Assembly: GCF_029024625.1 (NCBI RefSeq)
Contig: NZ_CP118953.1
Span: forward strand, 992,001 to 1,056,000
Direction: 5' to 3'
DNA length: 64,000 bases
Source of the DNA: Staphylococcus chromogenes
GTDB taxonomy: Bacteria > Bacillota > Bacilli > Staphylococcales > Staphylococcaceae
Below the pieces are notes generated by a model, which searched no databases, was not told the DNA's origin, and saw only the letters and a list, made by a program, of their open reading frames with translations. Shown one piece after another: positions 9,040-18,538 of this stretch. The translations under genes were made by a program, and so were the position numbers. Within the stretch, counting starts at the first letter, position 1, and each line of letters begins with the position of its first letter.

Positions 9040-9672
9040 TTAAAAAAAGAACCTGTTCATGTAGCGTAAGTCGTCAAATGTCCTCATTTGATCTACTGTA
9101 ATATTTTTTCCAATACGTGCCATTAGGCTATTCGCAGGGTGGCTTGTGATTTCTGGATCATCGGTGGCAAATACTTCTAAGCCGCCGTTTGCCATCATGC
9201 GTTGCATTAATTTTTTATATTCAAAAACGTCGAGACCTGAATTTTTTAAATCCCAATGCCAGTAATATTCAGTTGTGATAATGATATAATTCTCTAATTC
9301 CGGACTTCGAGTACTCAACTTTAAAAGTTCACGACCTAATCCATAACTTCGATAAGGTAGACTGATTTCAATAGCGCCAAGTTCCAATAAATAGGGGAGG
9401 TTCCCATTAGACCATCTTTCCATAGGGTCTGGATAAAGATAGGTGACGTAGCCAATTATATGTTGATCTACTCGAATAATATAAATTCTCCCTTCATCCA
9501 AAGTGCTTATTTCTTGTATCGCTTCAAATTGTTCGATGGGTTCTCGAAATGCATTTAATCCTTCATCAAAGGTCATGGTTTCTAATTGTAATTTTGTCAC
9601 TGGTCCCTCTAGGATAGTTGCTTTACCGTTGATCATTAAAGTTTCTTTTTCATATGTTTTAATGTGCTTCAT
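9040..9672 (-). CDS. acuA: AcuA, GNAT protein acetyltransferase acting on acetyl-CoA synthetase
   Basis: AcuA acetylates the catalytic lysine of AcsA and so switches it off. The 210 residues match the Bacillus length, and a GNAT acetyl-CoA-binding segment (LGAIEISLPYRSYGLGRELL) is visible mid-protein. The start at 9672 (MKHIKTYEKE) has AAAGGAG seven bases upstream; the ATG at 9693 lies before that site. The gene is divergent from its substrate gene acsA, sharing a roughly 150-base control region with a cre operator, and it overlaps the start region of acuC. Confidence 0.92.
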   Translation of the reverse strand: MKHIKTYEKETLMINGKATILEGPVTKLQLETMTFDEGLNAFREPIEQFEAIQEISTLDEGRIYIIRVDQHIIGYVTYLYPDPMERWSNGNLPYLLELGAIEISLPYRSYGLGRELLKLSTRSPELENYIIITTEYYWHWDLKNSGLDVFEYKKLMQRMMANGGLEVFATDDPEITSHPANSLMARIGKNITVDQMRTFDDLRYMNRFFF

Positions 9673-9760
9673 GAGAGACTCCTTTCTAAACAAACTATTA
9701 ATGATAGTATAGCCAAATCATATTGAATTTTCATCTATTATTCAGAATAAGTGAAATTTT

Positions 9761-9808
9761 TTGAAAACAATATCCTGATAAGCTATAATTCAAATGAAAG
9801 CGATTTCA
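9761..9808 (+). promoter_or_regulatory. acsA promoter with downstream cre operator
   Basis: TTGAAA (9761-9766), 17 bases, TATAAT (9784-9789). Four bases later ATGAAAGCGATTTCA (9794-9808) matches the cre consensus at 15 of 15 positions and covers the expected start of transcription. This predicts strong glucose repression of acetate use. The ATG inside the operator is not a start codon: the ribosome binding site comes after it. Confidence 0.85.
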
Positions 9809-9826
9809 AACAAGGGGGTAATCATC

Positions 9827-11536
9827 ATGAAAGTTGAAGTATACAAAGGGGAAGAAGGAAACTTCAATTTAACAGAATATGAAAAAATCTATCAAAATTT
9901 TAAATGGGAAGATGTTGAAAAAGGATTTTCCTGGTCAAAAACTGGAAAAGTTAATATGGCCTATGAATGTATTGATCGTCATGTTGATGAAGGAAAAGGA
10001 GATAAAATTGCCTTAAATTATAAAGATGACGTGCGTAAAGAAAGTTATACATTTAATGAGCTGAAACAGAAATCTAATCAAGCAGCTAATGTTTTAAAAA
10101 CAAAAGCTCATGTTCAAAAAGGGGATCGTGTATTTATTTTTATGCCACGTACGCCTGAACTCTATTTTGCATTTTTAGGTATATTAAAAATTGGAGCCAT
10201 CGTGGGGCCGCTCTTTGAAGCGTTTATGGAAAAAGCAGTGAAAGATCGTTTGGAAAACAGTGATGCTAAGGTGATTATCACGACGAATAGTCTATTACCG
10301 AGAATTCCAAAAGATGATTTGCCGAATTTAGAAACGATTATCGTAGTGGATGAAAATGTCAGTGATGAATATGTAGATTTTAATACAGAGATGGAACATG
10401 CGAGTGATCAATTTGAAATAGAATGGTTAAATCAAGACGATGGTCTTATTCTTCATTATACTTCGGGATCTACTGGACAACCTAAAGGCGTATTGCACGT
10501 ACAAAAAGCCATGTTAGTTCATTATATTTCAGGAAAATATGTGCTTGATTTACAAGAAGATGACGTTTATTGGTGTACAGCTGATCCAGGTTGGGTCACA
10601 GGGACTTCCTATGGGATTTTCGCTCCATGGTTAAATGGAGTAACCAATTGTATTGCAGGAGGTCGTTTTTCTCCAGAAGCTTGGTATAGTATGATTGAAG
10701 AATTCAAAGTGACGATATGGTATACTGCACCAACAGCTTTACGTATGCTTATGAGTGCTGGAGATGATTTAGTAGAAAAATATAATTTATCCTCAGTACG
10801 TAGTATCCTCTCGGTGGGTGAACCCCTTAACCCAGAGGTTATAAAATGGGCTAAAAAAGTGTATGATAAGCGTGTGTTAGATACTTGGTGGATGACTGAA
10901 ACAGGTGGACATATGATTGTCAACTATCCATCCATGGATATTAAATTAGGTTCTATGGGCAAGCCATTACCAGGAATTGAAGCGGCGATTATTGATAATG
11001 AAGGAAATCCGTTACCGCCTAATCGCATGGGTAACCTTGCTATAAAAAAAGGGTGGCCGTCAATGATGTACAAAATATGGAAAAACCCCGAAAAATATCA
11101 GTCCTATTTTATTGGTGACTGGTATGTTTCAGGCGATTCTGCCTATCAAGATGAAGATGGATATTTTTGGTTCCAAGGTCGTGTCGATGATGTCATCATG
11201 ACTGCGGGTGAACGTGTCGGTCCTTTCGAAGTGGAATCGAAATTAGTAGAGCATGAAGCGGTTGCAGAAGCAGGGGTTATTGGTAAGCCGGATCCTGTTC
11301 GTGGCGAAATCATTAAGGCATTTGTCGCATTAAGAAAAGGTTACGAACCGTCTGATGCATTAAAAGAGGACATACGAAAGTTTGTGAAAGAAGGTTTAGC
11401 TGCGCATGCAGCACCACGTGAAATCGAATTTAAAGATAAATTACCAAAAACACGTTCAGGTAAAATTATGAGACGTGTATTGAAGGCATGGGAACTTGAT
11501 TTGCCTACAGGTGATTTAAGTACTATGGAAGATTAA
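9827..11536 (+). CDS. acsA: Acetyl-coenzyme A synthetase (AMP-forming)
   Basis: AcsA activates acetate with ATP and CoA through acetyl-AMP, letting the cell reuse excreted acetate once glucose is gone. The 569-residue protein carries the adenylate-forming core motif YTSGSTGQPKG, WWMTETGG and the C-terminal PKTRSGKIMRRVLK lysine motif, the site acetylated by AcuA. I start it at 9827, after AAGGGGG. The ATG at 9794 belongs to the cre operator. Divergent acuA and nearby acuC supply the reversible acetylation control, and the cre adds transcriptional control. Confidence 0.97.
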   Translation: MKVEVYKGEEGNFNLTEYEKIYQNFKWEDVEKGFSWSKTGKVNMAYECIDRHVDEGKGDKIALNYKDDVRKESYTFNELKQKSNQAANVLKTKAHVQKGDRVFIFMPRTPELYFAFLGILKIGAIVGPLFEAFMEKAVKDRLENSDAKVIITTNSLLPRIPKDDLPNLETIIVVDENVSDEYVDFNTEMEHASDQFEIEWLNQDDGLILHYTSGSTGQPKGVLHVQKAMLVHYISGKYVLDLQEDDVYWCTADPGWVTGTSYGIFAPWLNGVTNCIAGGRFSPEAWYSMIEEFKVTIWYTAPTALRMLMSAGDDLVEKYNLSSVRSILSVGEPLNPEVIKWAKKVYDKRVLDTWWMTETGGHMIVNYPSMDIKLGSMGKPLPGIEAAIIDNEGNPLPPNRMGNLAIKKGWPSMMYKIWKNPEKYQSYFIGDWYVSGDSAYQDEDGYFWFQGRVDDVIMTAGERVGPFEVESKLVEHEAVAEAGVIGKPDPVRGEIIKAFVALRKGYEPSDALKEDIRKFVKEGLAAHAAPREIEFKDKLPKTRSGKIMRRVLKAWELDLPTGDLSTMED

Positions 11537-11623
11537 TCTCATTTCAATAGGTAAATAATTTTAAATTTACTATGAAATAAAAATATAGGTTTAATGCTTT
11601 GAAACTATTCAACATTTGATATG

Positions 11624-11683
11624 AAGAGTTGGAGACGTGGCATTCATCTGAAGAATGAGTGTCGCAATACCAACTCTTTTTAT
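11624..11683 (+). terminator. Branched terminator hairpin after acsA
   Basis: AAGAGTTGG (11624-11632) pairs exactly with CCAACTCTT (11670-11678), enclosing a smaller CATTC/GAATG helix, and the 3' arm continues into T residues. It lies about 90 bases after the acsA stop. The rest of the 432-base gap up to fhs holds the fhs control region listed separately and nothing coding. Confidence 0.75.
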
Positions 11684-11826
11684 GATGTTATTGTTGGGTT
11701 CTTAAATGCAGGCTTGGAAAAAACTATAGAGCAATGATTTTACTGTTGTAATAAGCGGCTAGTCCCATAGGAAATGGCGTAAAAGAGTTAGCTATATATA
11801 GATAAATAAAAACCTGACTCTATTTA

Positions 11827-11853
11827 TCGAATTTTATAAACGCTTTTATTCGA
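11827..11853. promoter_or_regulatory. PurR-like inverted repeat before fhs
   Basis: TCGAAT (11827-11832) and ATTCGA (11848-11853) form an inverted repeat with CGAA and TTCG separated by 17 bases. This is the layout of paired PurBoxes bound by the Bacillota repressor PurR. The right arm overlaps the -35 element TCGACA (11850-11855). Formyl-tetrahydrofolate supply feeds purine synthesis, so control by PurR would be logical. Only the core tetramers match, so this is tentative. Confidence 0.5.
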
Positions 11854-11878
11854 CAAGTATGGATGAGTCCGTTATTAT
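11850..11878 (+). promoter_or_regulatory. Probable fhs promoter
   Basis: TCGACA (11850-11855), a 17-base spacer and TATTAT (11873-11878) each match the vegetative consensus at 5 of 6 positions. Transcription would start near 11885, giving a leader of about 85 bases that contains the cre match. Confidence 0.55.
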
Positions 11879-11910
11879 TAACTGTGGAAATAGTTTTTTT
11901 TAGAACTGTT

Positions 11911-11925
11911 TGTATGCGTTTACAT
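11911..11925 (-). promoter_or_regulatory. cre match in the fhs leader
   Basis: Read on the minus strand the site is ATGTAAACGCATACA, a 15 of 15 match to WTGNAARCGNWWWCA. It lies about 44 bases before the fhs GTG and downstream of the predicted promoter, where CcpA would act as a roadblock. Confidence 0.65.
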
Positions 11926-11968
11926 AGCGCATGATTGTTAATGAAATTCATTTAAGGGGCTGAAAATT

Positions 11969-13636
11969 GTGAGTCATTTATCAGATTTAGAAATTGCAAA
12001 TCAATCTACATTAAAACCGATTAGTGAGATTGCTCAAAAAGCAGGTATCTCAGAAGATGCGCTTGAGCAATACGGTCACTATAAAGCTAAAATTGATATT
12101 TCTAAAATTACAACAAAAGGTGAAAAAGGGAAAGTTGTACTTGTTACAGCAATGAGTCCAACTCCTGCAGGTGAAGGTAAATCTACAGTTACTGTAGGAC
12201 TTTCAGATGCATTCAATAAAATTAATAAAAATGTTATGGTCGCTTTACGTGAACCCGCATTAGGACCAACATTTGGTATCAAAGGTGGCGCAACTGGAGG
12301 GGGTTACGCACAAGTTTTACCAATGGAAGATATTAACCTTCACTTCAATGGTGATTTTCATGCCATTACAACTGCAAACAATGCATTATCAGCATTTATC
12401 GACAACCATATTCATCAAGGCAACGAATTAGGTATCGATCAACGTCGTATTGAATGGAAACGTGTTTTAGATATGAACGACCGTGCATTACGTAATGTTG
12501 TTGTAGGTTTAGGCGGACCAACACAAGGTGTGCCACGTGAAGATGGCTTCAATATTACTGTAGCATCAGAAATTATGGCAATTTTATGTTTAAGCACAGG
12601 AATTATGGACTTAAAAGAAAACATCTCTAAAATTACAATCGGTTATACGCGTGATCGTCAACCGGTAACTGTTAAAGATTTAGGTGTTGAAGGCGCGTTA
12701 GCTATGATTTTAAAAGATGCGATCAAACCTAACCTAGTGCAAACTATTGAAGGCACACCAGCACTTGTACATGGCGGACCGTTTGCAAATATTGCACATG
12801 GTTGTAACTCTATTCTTGCAACAGAAACAGCACGTGATTTAGCAGATATCGTTGTAACTGAAGCAGGATTTGGTTCAGATTTAGGCGCAGAAAAATTTAT
12901 CGACATTAAATCTCGTAAAGCAGGTTTTGAACCTGATGCTGTTGTGTTAGTTGCAACAATTCGTGCGCTTAAAATGCACGGTGGAGTAGCTAAAGATAAC
13001 CTTAAAGAAGAAAATGTTGAAGCATTAAAATCCGGAATTAAAAACTTAGAACGCCATGTAACTAATATTAGAAAATTTGGTGTTGAACCGGTTATCGCCC
13101 TTAACGCATTTATCCATGATACAGATGCAGAAACACAATTTGTTCAAGAATGGGCAAAAGAAAACAATGTTCGTCTTTCATTAACAGAAGTTTGGGAAAA
13201 AGGCGGAGAAGGCGGCGTCGACTTAGCGAATAAAGTACTTGAAGTGATCGAACAGCCAAATGACTTTAAACGCCTTTATGACTTAGAATTACCATTAGAA
13301 GAAAAAATCGAAAAAATCGTTAAAGAAATCTATGGTGGCTCTAAAGTTACATTCTCAAGCAAAGCGCAAAAACAATTAAAACAATTCAAAGAATACGGAT
13401 GGGATAATTACCCAGTATGTATGGCTAAAACGCAATATTCATTTACTGACGATGCAACTCAATTAGGTGCACCAGAAGGCTTCGAAATTACAATTCGCGA
13501 ATTAGAAGCAAAAACAGGCGCAGGATTTATTGTTGCATTAACAGGAGCAATTATGACAATGCCTGGTCTTCCTAAAAAACCAGCGGCATTAAATATGGAT
13601 GTTACTGAAGATGGACATGCTGTAGGTTTATTCTAA
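11969..13636 (+). CDS. fhs: Formate–tetrahydrofolate ligase
   Basis: This cytoplasmic enzyme makes 10-formyl-tetrahydrofolate from formate, THF and ATP, feeding purines and initiator formyl-Met-tRNA. The 555 residues match the family. The nucleotide-binding loop TPAGEGKST is at about residues 67-75, and conserved blocks such as [20 protein letters not shown] and [13 protein letters not shown] follow. The start codon is GTG, preceded by AAGGGGC. Its control region holds both a PurR-like repeat and a cre match, so purine state and carbon state may both set its level. A strong terminator follows. Confidence 0.97.
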   Translation: MSHLSDLEIANQSTLKPISEIAQKAGISEDALEQYGHYKAKIDISKITTKGEKGKVVLVTAMSPTPAGEGKSTVTVGLSDAFNKINKNVMVALREPALGPTFGIKGGATGGGYAQVLPMEDINLHFNGDFHAITTANNALSAFIDNHIHQGNELGIDQRRIEWKRVLDMNDRALRNVVVGLGGPTQGVPREDGFNITVASEIMAILCLSTGIMDLKENISKITIGYTRDRQPVTVKDLGVEGALAMILKDAIKPNLVQTIEGTPALVHGGPFANIAHGCNSILATETARDLADIVVTEAGFGSDLGAEKFIDIKSRKAGFEPDAVVLVATIRALKMHGGVAKDNLKEENVEALKSGIKNLERHVTNIRKFGVEPVIALNAFIHDTDAETQFVQEWAKENNVRLSLTEVWEKGGEGGVDLANKVLEVIEQPNDFKRLYDLELPLEEKIEKIVKEIYGGSKVTFSSKAQKQLKQFKEYGWDNYPVCMAKTQYSFTDDATQLGAPEGFEITIRELEAKTGAGFIVALTGAIMTMPGLPKKPAALNMDVTEDGHAVGLF

Positions 13637-13653
13637 TCTTAAGTTATCTTATT

Positions 13654-13690
13654 AGACTGGTGACAGGAATACTGTTTCACCAGTCTTTTT
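13654..13690 (+). terminator. Terminator after fhs
   Basis: AGACTGGTGA (13654-13663) pairs perfectly with TCACCAGTCT (13677-13686), followed by further T residues. Confidence 0.88.
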
Positions 13691-13725
13691 ATGTATAGGT
13701 AGAAATTTAACTTTTTAAGAAGTAT

Positions 13726-13760
13726 AAAAAAACAAACCCGCTTTTTATAAGTAGGTTTGT
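13726..13760 (-). terminator. Terminator after sgtA
   Basis: On the minus strand ACAAACC (plus 13754-13760) pairs with GGTTTGT (plus 13732-13738) and runs into seven T residues (plus 13726-13732). Confidence 0.75.
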
Positions 13761-13790
13761 CTATTTCACAAAGGTCTATCGGATAAGGTT

Positions 13791-14672
13791 TTATATAAAT
13801 CTTTCAGCTATTGGATATTTTAATGCAGCTTGATATTCTTTTTTTGTAATCATTTTTTCAATATACATCCGTTTTAAGACATATTTTTGACGACGTATAG
13901 AATCTGAAAGTGCTTGTTGGCTTTTAACCTCACCATAGGTGTTATAAGGCGTATAATAATATGGGCTTTGAACCAATCCTGCTAAATACGCTGATTCAGC
14001 CAAGTTGAGTAATTGTGGAGGTTTACCAAAAATACCATAGGACGCCGAGGTAATACCGGTAATATGATGTCCGTTCGTATCTCGACCAAATGACACACGA
14101 TTAATATACGTATAAATAATTTCATCTTTACTCATTAGGTTTTCCAATCGCATTGCATACATAATTTCCTTAGCTTTACGGTTATATGTTTTTTGCTGAG
14201 ATAACATTTGATTTTTAACGAGTTGTTGCGTAATCGTACTTCCCCCTGTTGGGTTCTCACGATTGAAAATATCTTGATACATTGCTCTGAAAATAGCTTT
14301 TGGTAAAATACCATGATGCGTATAAAACTGTGCATCTTCACTAGAAACAATGGCTTTTGTTACATATGGAGAGACCTCAGCGGGTCCGGCGATAAGAATC
14401 GGTGACTGTTCATTGTATAATGCAATGAGATTCACATTTTTGGATTTTATTGGAGGCATCTCAGGGAGGCGTGTAATTTCTCTAACAAGCGCATCATCAT
14501 CAATTTCATTTGCATTCGAAACAATACTTGCAAAATAGCCTAACACAATGCCAATAAATAAAATTATAATCCAAATAAGAACAGTGATGGAAAAGATAAA
14601 CAGATGTTTCATCTTTTTAAAGTACTGATCATAGCGATTCGTGTATTCTATCAATCGATGGGGATGTATCAC
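13791..14672 (-). CDS. sgtA: Monofunctional peptidoglycan glycosyltransferase, GT51 family
   Basis: The protein polymerises lipid II into glycan chains outside the membrane. A single transmembrane anchor lies at residues 24-50 and the GT51 domain follows. Catalytic Glu112 sits in SSEDAQFYTHHG, and GGSTITQQLVKN occupies residues 143-154. The 293 residues contain no transpeptidase domain, so it is monofunctional and not a class A penicillin-binding protein. Staphylococci have two such enzymes, SgtA and Mgt/SgtB. The neighbour tyrS points to SgtA. It is transcribed away from tyrS. Confidence 0.88.
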   Translation of the reverse strand: MIHPHRLIEYTNRYDQYFKKMKHLFIFSITVLIWIIILFIGIVLGYFASIVSNANEIDDDALVREITRLPEMPPIKSKNVNLIALYNEQSPILIAGPAEVSPYVTKAIVSSEDAQFYTHHGILPKAIFRAMYQDIFNRENPTGGSTITQQLVKNQMLSQQKTYNRKAKEIMYAMRLENLMSKDEIIYTYINRVSFGRDTNGHHITGITSASYGIFGKPPQLLNLAESAYLAGLVQSPYYYTPYNTYGEVKSQQALSDSIRRQKYVLKRMYIEKMITKKEYQAALKYPIAERFI

Positions 14673-14754
14673 GCCTCATTAGACCTCCTTTTTAACAATT
14701 ATAGTATAGCATAATTTGGTTTTAGTCGTTTTAATCCTTCAAATGTGTATTATA

Positions 14755-14783
14755 TTGACTTTTCAAGCACGACATTTTATAAT
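14755..14783 (+). promoter_or_regulatory. tyrS promoter
   Basis: TTGACT (14755-14760), 17 bases, TATAAT (14778-14783): a near-perfect vegetative promoter. It starts the T-box leader near base 14790. Confidence 0.8.
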
Positions 14784-14789
14784 ATGAAG

Positions 14790-15005
14790 CATTATCAATA
14801 AGATTTGAAACAGAGGAGAAGTAACTTTATTTTTTTGAATTTTAGAGAGTCAATGGTGGGTGTGAATTGACATTCAAATTAAAGTGAATACACCTTGTGA
14901 AGTGTTTCATCGTTTTAGCAGTGTACGTAACATTGTAAGAGTATCCAAGTATGGTGGTAACGTGCAACAGCGCCCTTACATTTTTGTAAGTGGTGTTTTT
15001 TTATT
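14790..15005 (+). ncRNA. Tyrosine T-box riboswitch leader of tyrS
   Basis: The leader senses uncharged tRNA-Tyr. Specifier loop AAGTGAATACACC carries the tyrosine codon TAC at 14889-14891. The conserved T-box stretch at 14951-14964 (ATGGTGGTAACGTG) fits AGGGUGGNACCGCG at 11 of the 13 fixed positions. A terminator stem (GCGCCCTTACA with TGTAAGTGGTG, about 14970-14995) and seven T residues follow. Uncharged tRNA would favour the antiterminator and allow tyrS transcription. This explains the whole 350-base gap between sgtA and tyrS. Confidence 0.9.
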
Positions 15006-15010
15006 TTTAA

Positions 15011-16285
<1,275 letters not shown>

Positions 16286-16292
16286 AGTAGAA

Positions 16293-16322
16293 AGCCCCTC
16301 TCAGTGTGTGTTGAGAGGGGCT
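16293..16322. terminator. Shared bidirectional terminator of tyrS and htrA
   Basis: AGCCCCTCTCA (16293-16303) pairs perfectly with TGAGAGGGGCT (16312-16322), an 11-bp GC-rich stem with an 8-base loop. The T tail is short on both strands, but the stem is very stable and only 48 bases separate the two stop codons. Confidence 0.85.
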
Positions 16323-16333
16323 ACATTTATAGG

Positions 16334-17563
16334 TTATTTTGCTGTATCTAGTGTGACTTTAATTTTTGAAGTTTTTCCATCTCGATTAACTGTAAACGTA
16401 ACTTCATCTCCAGGTTTTTTATCTTTATACAGATAGCTACGTAAATCCGAATCACTTTCTACTTTATGTCCATCAATTTCAGTAATAATATCGCCACGTT
16501 TTAAATCTATGCCTTGTCTTGGTACGTTGGCGACATAAACACCTGAGTTTGTCTCTAAGTGGCGTTTATAATTGTCTGGAATATCTGTCACATTAATCAT
16601 CTCAATTCCAATAGAAGGGCGTTTCACCTCTCCGTTATTGACAAGTTGTTCAATGACTAATTTAACTTCATTACTTGGAATGGCGAAACCAATACCTTCA
16701 ACTTGAGGCGCAGCAATTTTTAAGGTGTTAATTCCTATTAAATTACCATTTAAATCGACTAATGCACCTCCAGAGTTGCCGGGGTTAATTGCAGCGTCTG
16801 TTTGTATCACATTCACTTTGTTTGAACCCGCTGAGGTGTCAGTTTCAATGGTACGCTCATTCGCTGAAATAATACCTGATGTCACTGTATTGGCAAATTC
16901 TAAGCCAAGTGGATTTCCCATAGCAAACACACTGTCACCCGTTTTTACTTTACTTGAATCGGCAAATGACATCGTTTTAATGTCATTTCTGTCTTTGATT
17001 TTTAAGACGGCTAAATCTGTTAATGAATCATTTCCGACTAATTCTGCTGAAACTTGTTGAGAATTATGTAGTTGGATTTTAATAGAGGATGCACCTTCAA
17101 TGACGTGATTATTTGTAACGATATAAGCGTTTTTACCGTCTTGTTGATAAATGACGCCAGAGCCAATGCCAGAAGGCTGAGACTTAAGGGATTTTCCACG
17201 TAATAAGTCTTCTAGATTTTGTGCTTTTTGCTCATTAATCACTCCAACTATAGATGGGGCTTTATCATTTATCATTTGATTCACTGTTTTGTATTTGCTA
17301 CTTTTGCCATCTAGCGTACTTCCACTAGAGTCTTGATTTGATTCATTGACTTGTGAGCCTGATTTGTTTGCAAAAGGGGAACTGAAATTAGAGGTCATAT
17401 TTAATAAACTAAAAGCGATAAGTCCTCCAATTATCCCTGCAATAAGGGCGATAAGTATGGTTTTAAGCCATGGAAATTTACTTTTTTGTCGACGACGTGT
17501 AGCAGAGTTAGATTCATATTCATTTGATTGTTGTGAAGGATTAAAATTGTGTTCTTCTCTCAT
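16334..17563 (-). CDS. htrA: HtrA/DegP-like membrane-anchored serine protease
   Basis: This is a quality-control protease for the envelope. The 409 residues comprise a basic cytoplasmic tail, one membrane segment at about residues 33-55, a serine-rich linker, a trypsin-like domain and a single PDZ domain (about 310-400). The catalytic triad is intact: His153 in TNNHVIEG, Asp183 in LTDLAVLKI and Ser264 in GNSGGAL. Staphylococci carry two HtrA proteins; this short one beside tyrS corresponds to the HtrA1 type. The start is preceded by AAAGGAGG. Confidence 0.93.
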   Translation of the reverse strand: MREEHNFNPSQQSNEYESNSATRRRQKSKFPWLKTILIALIAGIIGGLIAFSLLNMTSNFSSPFANKSGSQVNESNQDSSGSTLDGKSSKYKTVNQMINDKAPSIVGVINEQKAQNLEDLLRGKSLKSQPSGIGSGVIYQQDGKNAYIVTNNHVIEGASSIKIQLHNSQQVSAELVGNDSLTDLAVLKIKDRNDIKTMSFADSSKVKTGDSVFAMGNPLGLEFANTVTSGIISANERTIETDTSAGSNKVNVIQTDAAINPGNSGGALVDLNGNLIGINTLKIAAPQVEGIGFAIPSNEVKLVIEQLVNNGEVKRPSIGIEMINVTDIPDNYKRHLETNSGVYVANVPRQGIDLKRGDIITEIDGHKVESDSDLRSYLYKDKKPGDEVTFTVNRDGKTSKIKVTLDTAK

Positions 17564-17717
17564 AAAATGCCTCCTTTAAATTTATTATCCTATGTTCATC
17601 ACATTTTGACCAGTCTAGCGCTCTCCATCTTTAGTCGTATTTTTAAATGTAGTTGTTCAAATGTTTAGGAAGTGATAAAATTTAAAGGGCTAAAAGACGT
17701 AAAGAGTAGGTGTTAAT

Positions 17718-18335
17718 ATGTTATATCGATTAATTGCGAAAGCATTAGATTTTATTATCGTAAAAAAACTAAAAAAATTAGAAGTGATTGGACTAGAAAA
17801 CAAACCTGATTCCAATCGGTATGTCGTTACATGTAACCATGAAAGTTACAATGAAATTATCCTTTTAGGATTAGCTTTATTACCAAATGAAATTCATTAT
17901 ATGGCCAAACAAGAATTATTCAAAAATAAGTGGATGCATCAATTTTTTACAGCGTTAAATGCTTTTCCTGTCAACCGAGAAAACCCTGGGCCAAGTACGT
18001 TAAAGGTTCCTGTTAAAATTTTAAATCAAAACAAAACTGTAGGTATTTTCCCATCTGGGCAACGTACTTCAGTTGAAGTGCCCTTAAAGAAGGGGGCAGC
18101 AACGATTGCCATGTTAGGAAAAGCACCTATTTTACCTGCAGCTTATGTGGGACCTACTAAAATCCCACATCTTTTTACTAAAAAGGCCTATATTAAGTTT
18201 GGGGAGCCGATTGATACAACAGCCATCCCAAAAGATTTGAAACGCCAAGAAAAAGTAGAAAACATTACACAAATGTTAACTGAACGTACACGTCAGTTAC
18301 AAAAAGAGTTAAATGCATACGTAGAAGGTCACTAA
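17718..18335 (+). CDS. plsC: PlsC-like 1-acyl-glycerol-3-phosphate acyltransferase
   Basis: The 205-residue protein resembles lysophosphatidate acyltransferases, which add the second acyl chain to make phosphatidic acid. Block I reads NHESYNE (His41, Glu46). The usual catalytic HX4D motif is therefore HX4E here. Block II is NAFPVNRENPGPST and block III FPSGQRT at 111-117; the FPSG form is usual in Bacillota. Hydrophobic sequence near the N-terminus suggests membrane association. The gene stands alone, with its own terminator. Family membership is clear; whether it is the main PlsC or a paralogue cannot be read here. Confidence 0.85.
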   Translation: MLYRLIAKALDFIIVKKLKKLEVIGLENKPDSNRYVVTCNHESYNEIILLGLALLPNEIHYMAKQELFKNKWMHQFFTALNAFPVNRENPGPSTLKVPVKILNQNKTVGIFPSGQRTSVEVPLKKGAATIAMLGKAPILPAAYVGPTKIPHLFTKKAYIKFGEPIDTTAIPKDLKRQEKVENITQMLTERTRQLQKELNAYVEGH

Positions 18336-18349
18336 TGATTAAACATATA

Positions 18350-18432
18350 GAAGCTTGGACATAGAATTCATCAAAAAATTATTCTCAATAAATATTTAAG
18401 GATAACTTTATTCTATGACATGCTTCTTTTTG
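18350..18432 (+). terminator. Extended hairpin terminator after plsC
   Basis: GAAGC (18350-18354) and CATAGAAT (18360-18367) pair with GCTTC (18422-18426) and ATTCTATG (18410-18417). The 3' end runs into T residues. The apical loop is long, about 40 bases. Confidence 0.65.
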
Positions 18433-18538
18433 TTTTATGCACCTTTAAAGATAAAATATACAAATACAAGTGCATACTCATGTAGGTTTTTATGTTATAG
18501 TTGTTTTATCTGAAAATTCTGTTTATGGAGGTTGCCCT

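Noticed and set aside
11833-11847. Second cre-like sequence before fhs (ATAAACGCTTTTA)
   Set aside because: It lacks the TG and CA ends of the consensus; it is better explained as the interior of the PurR-like repeat.
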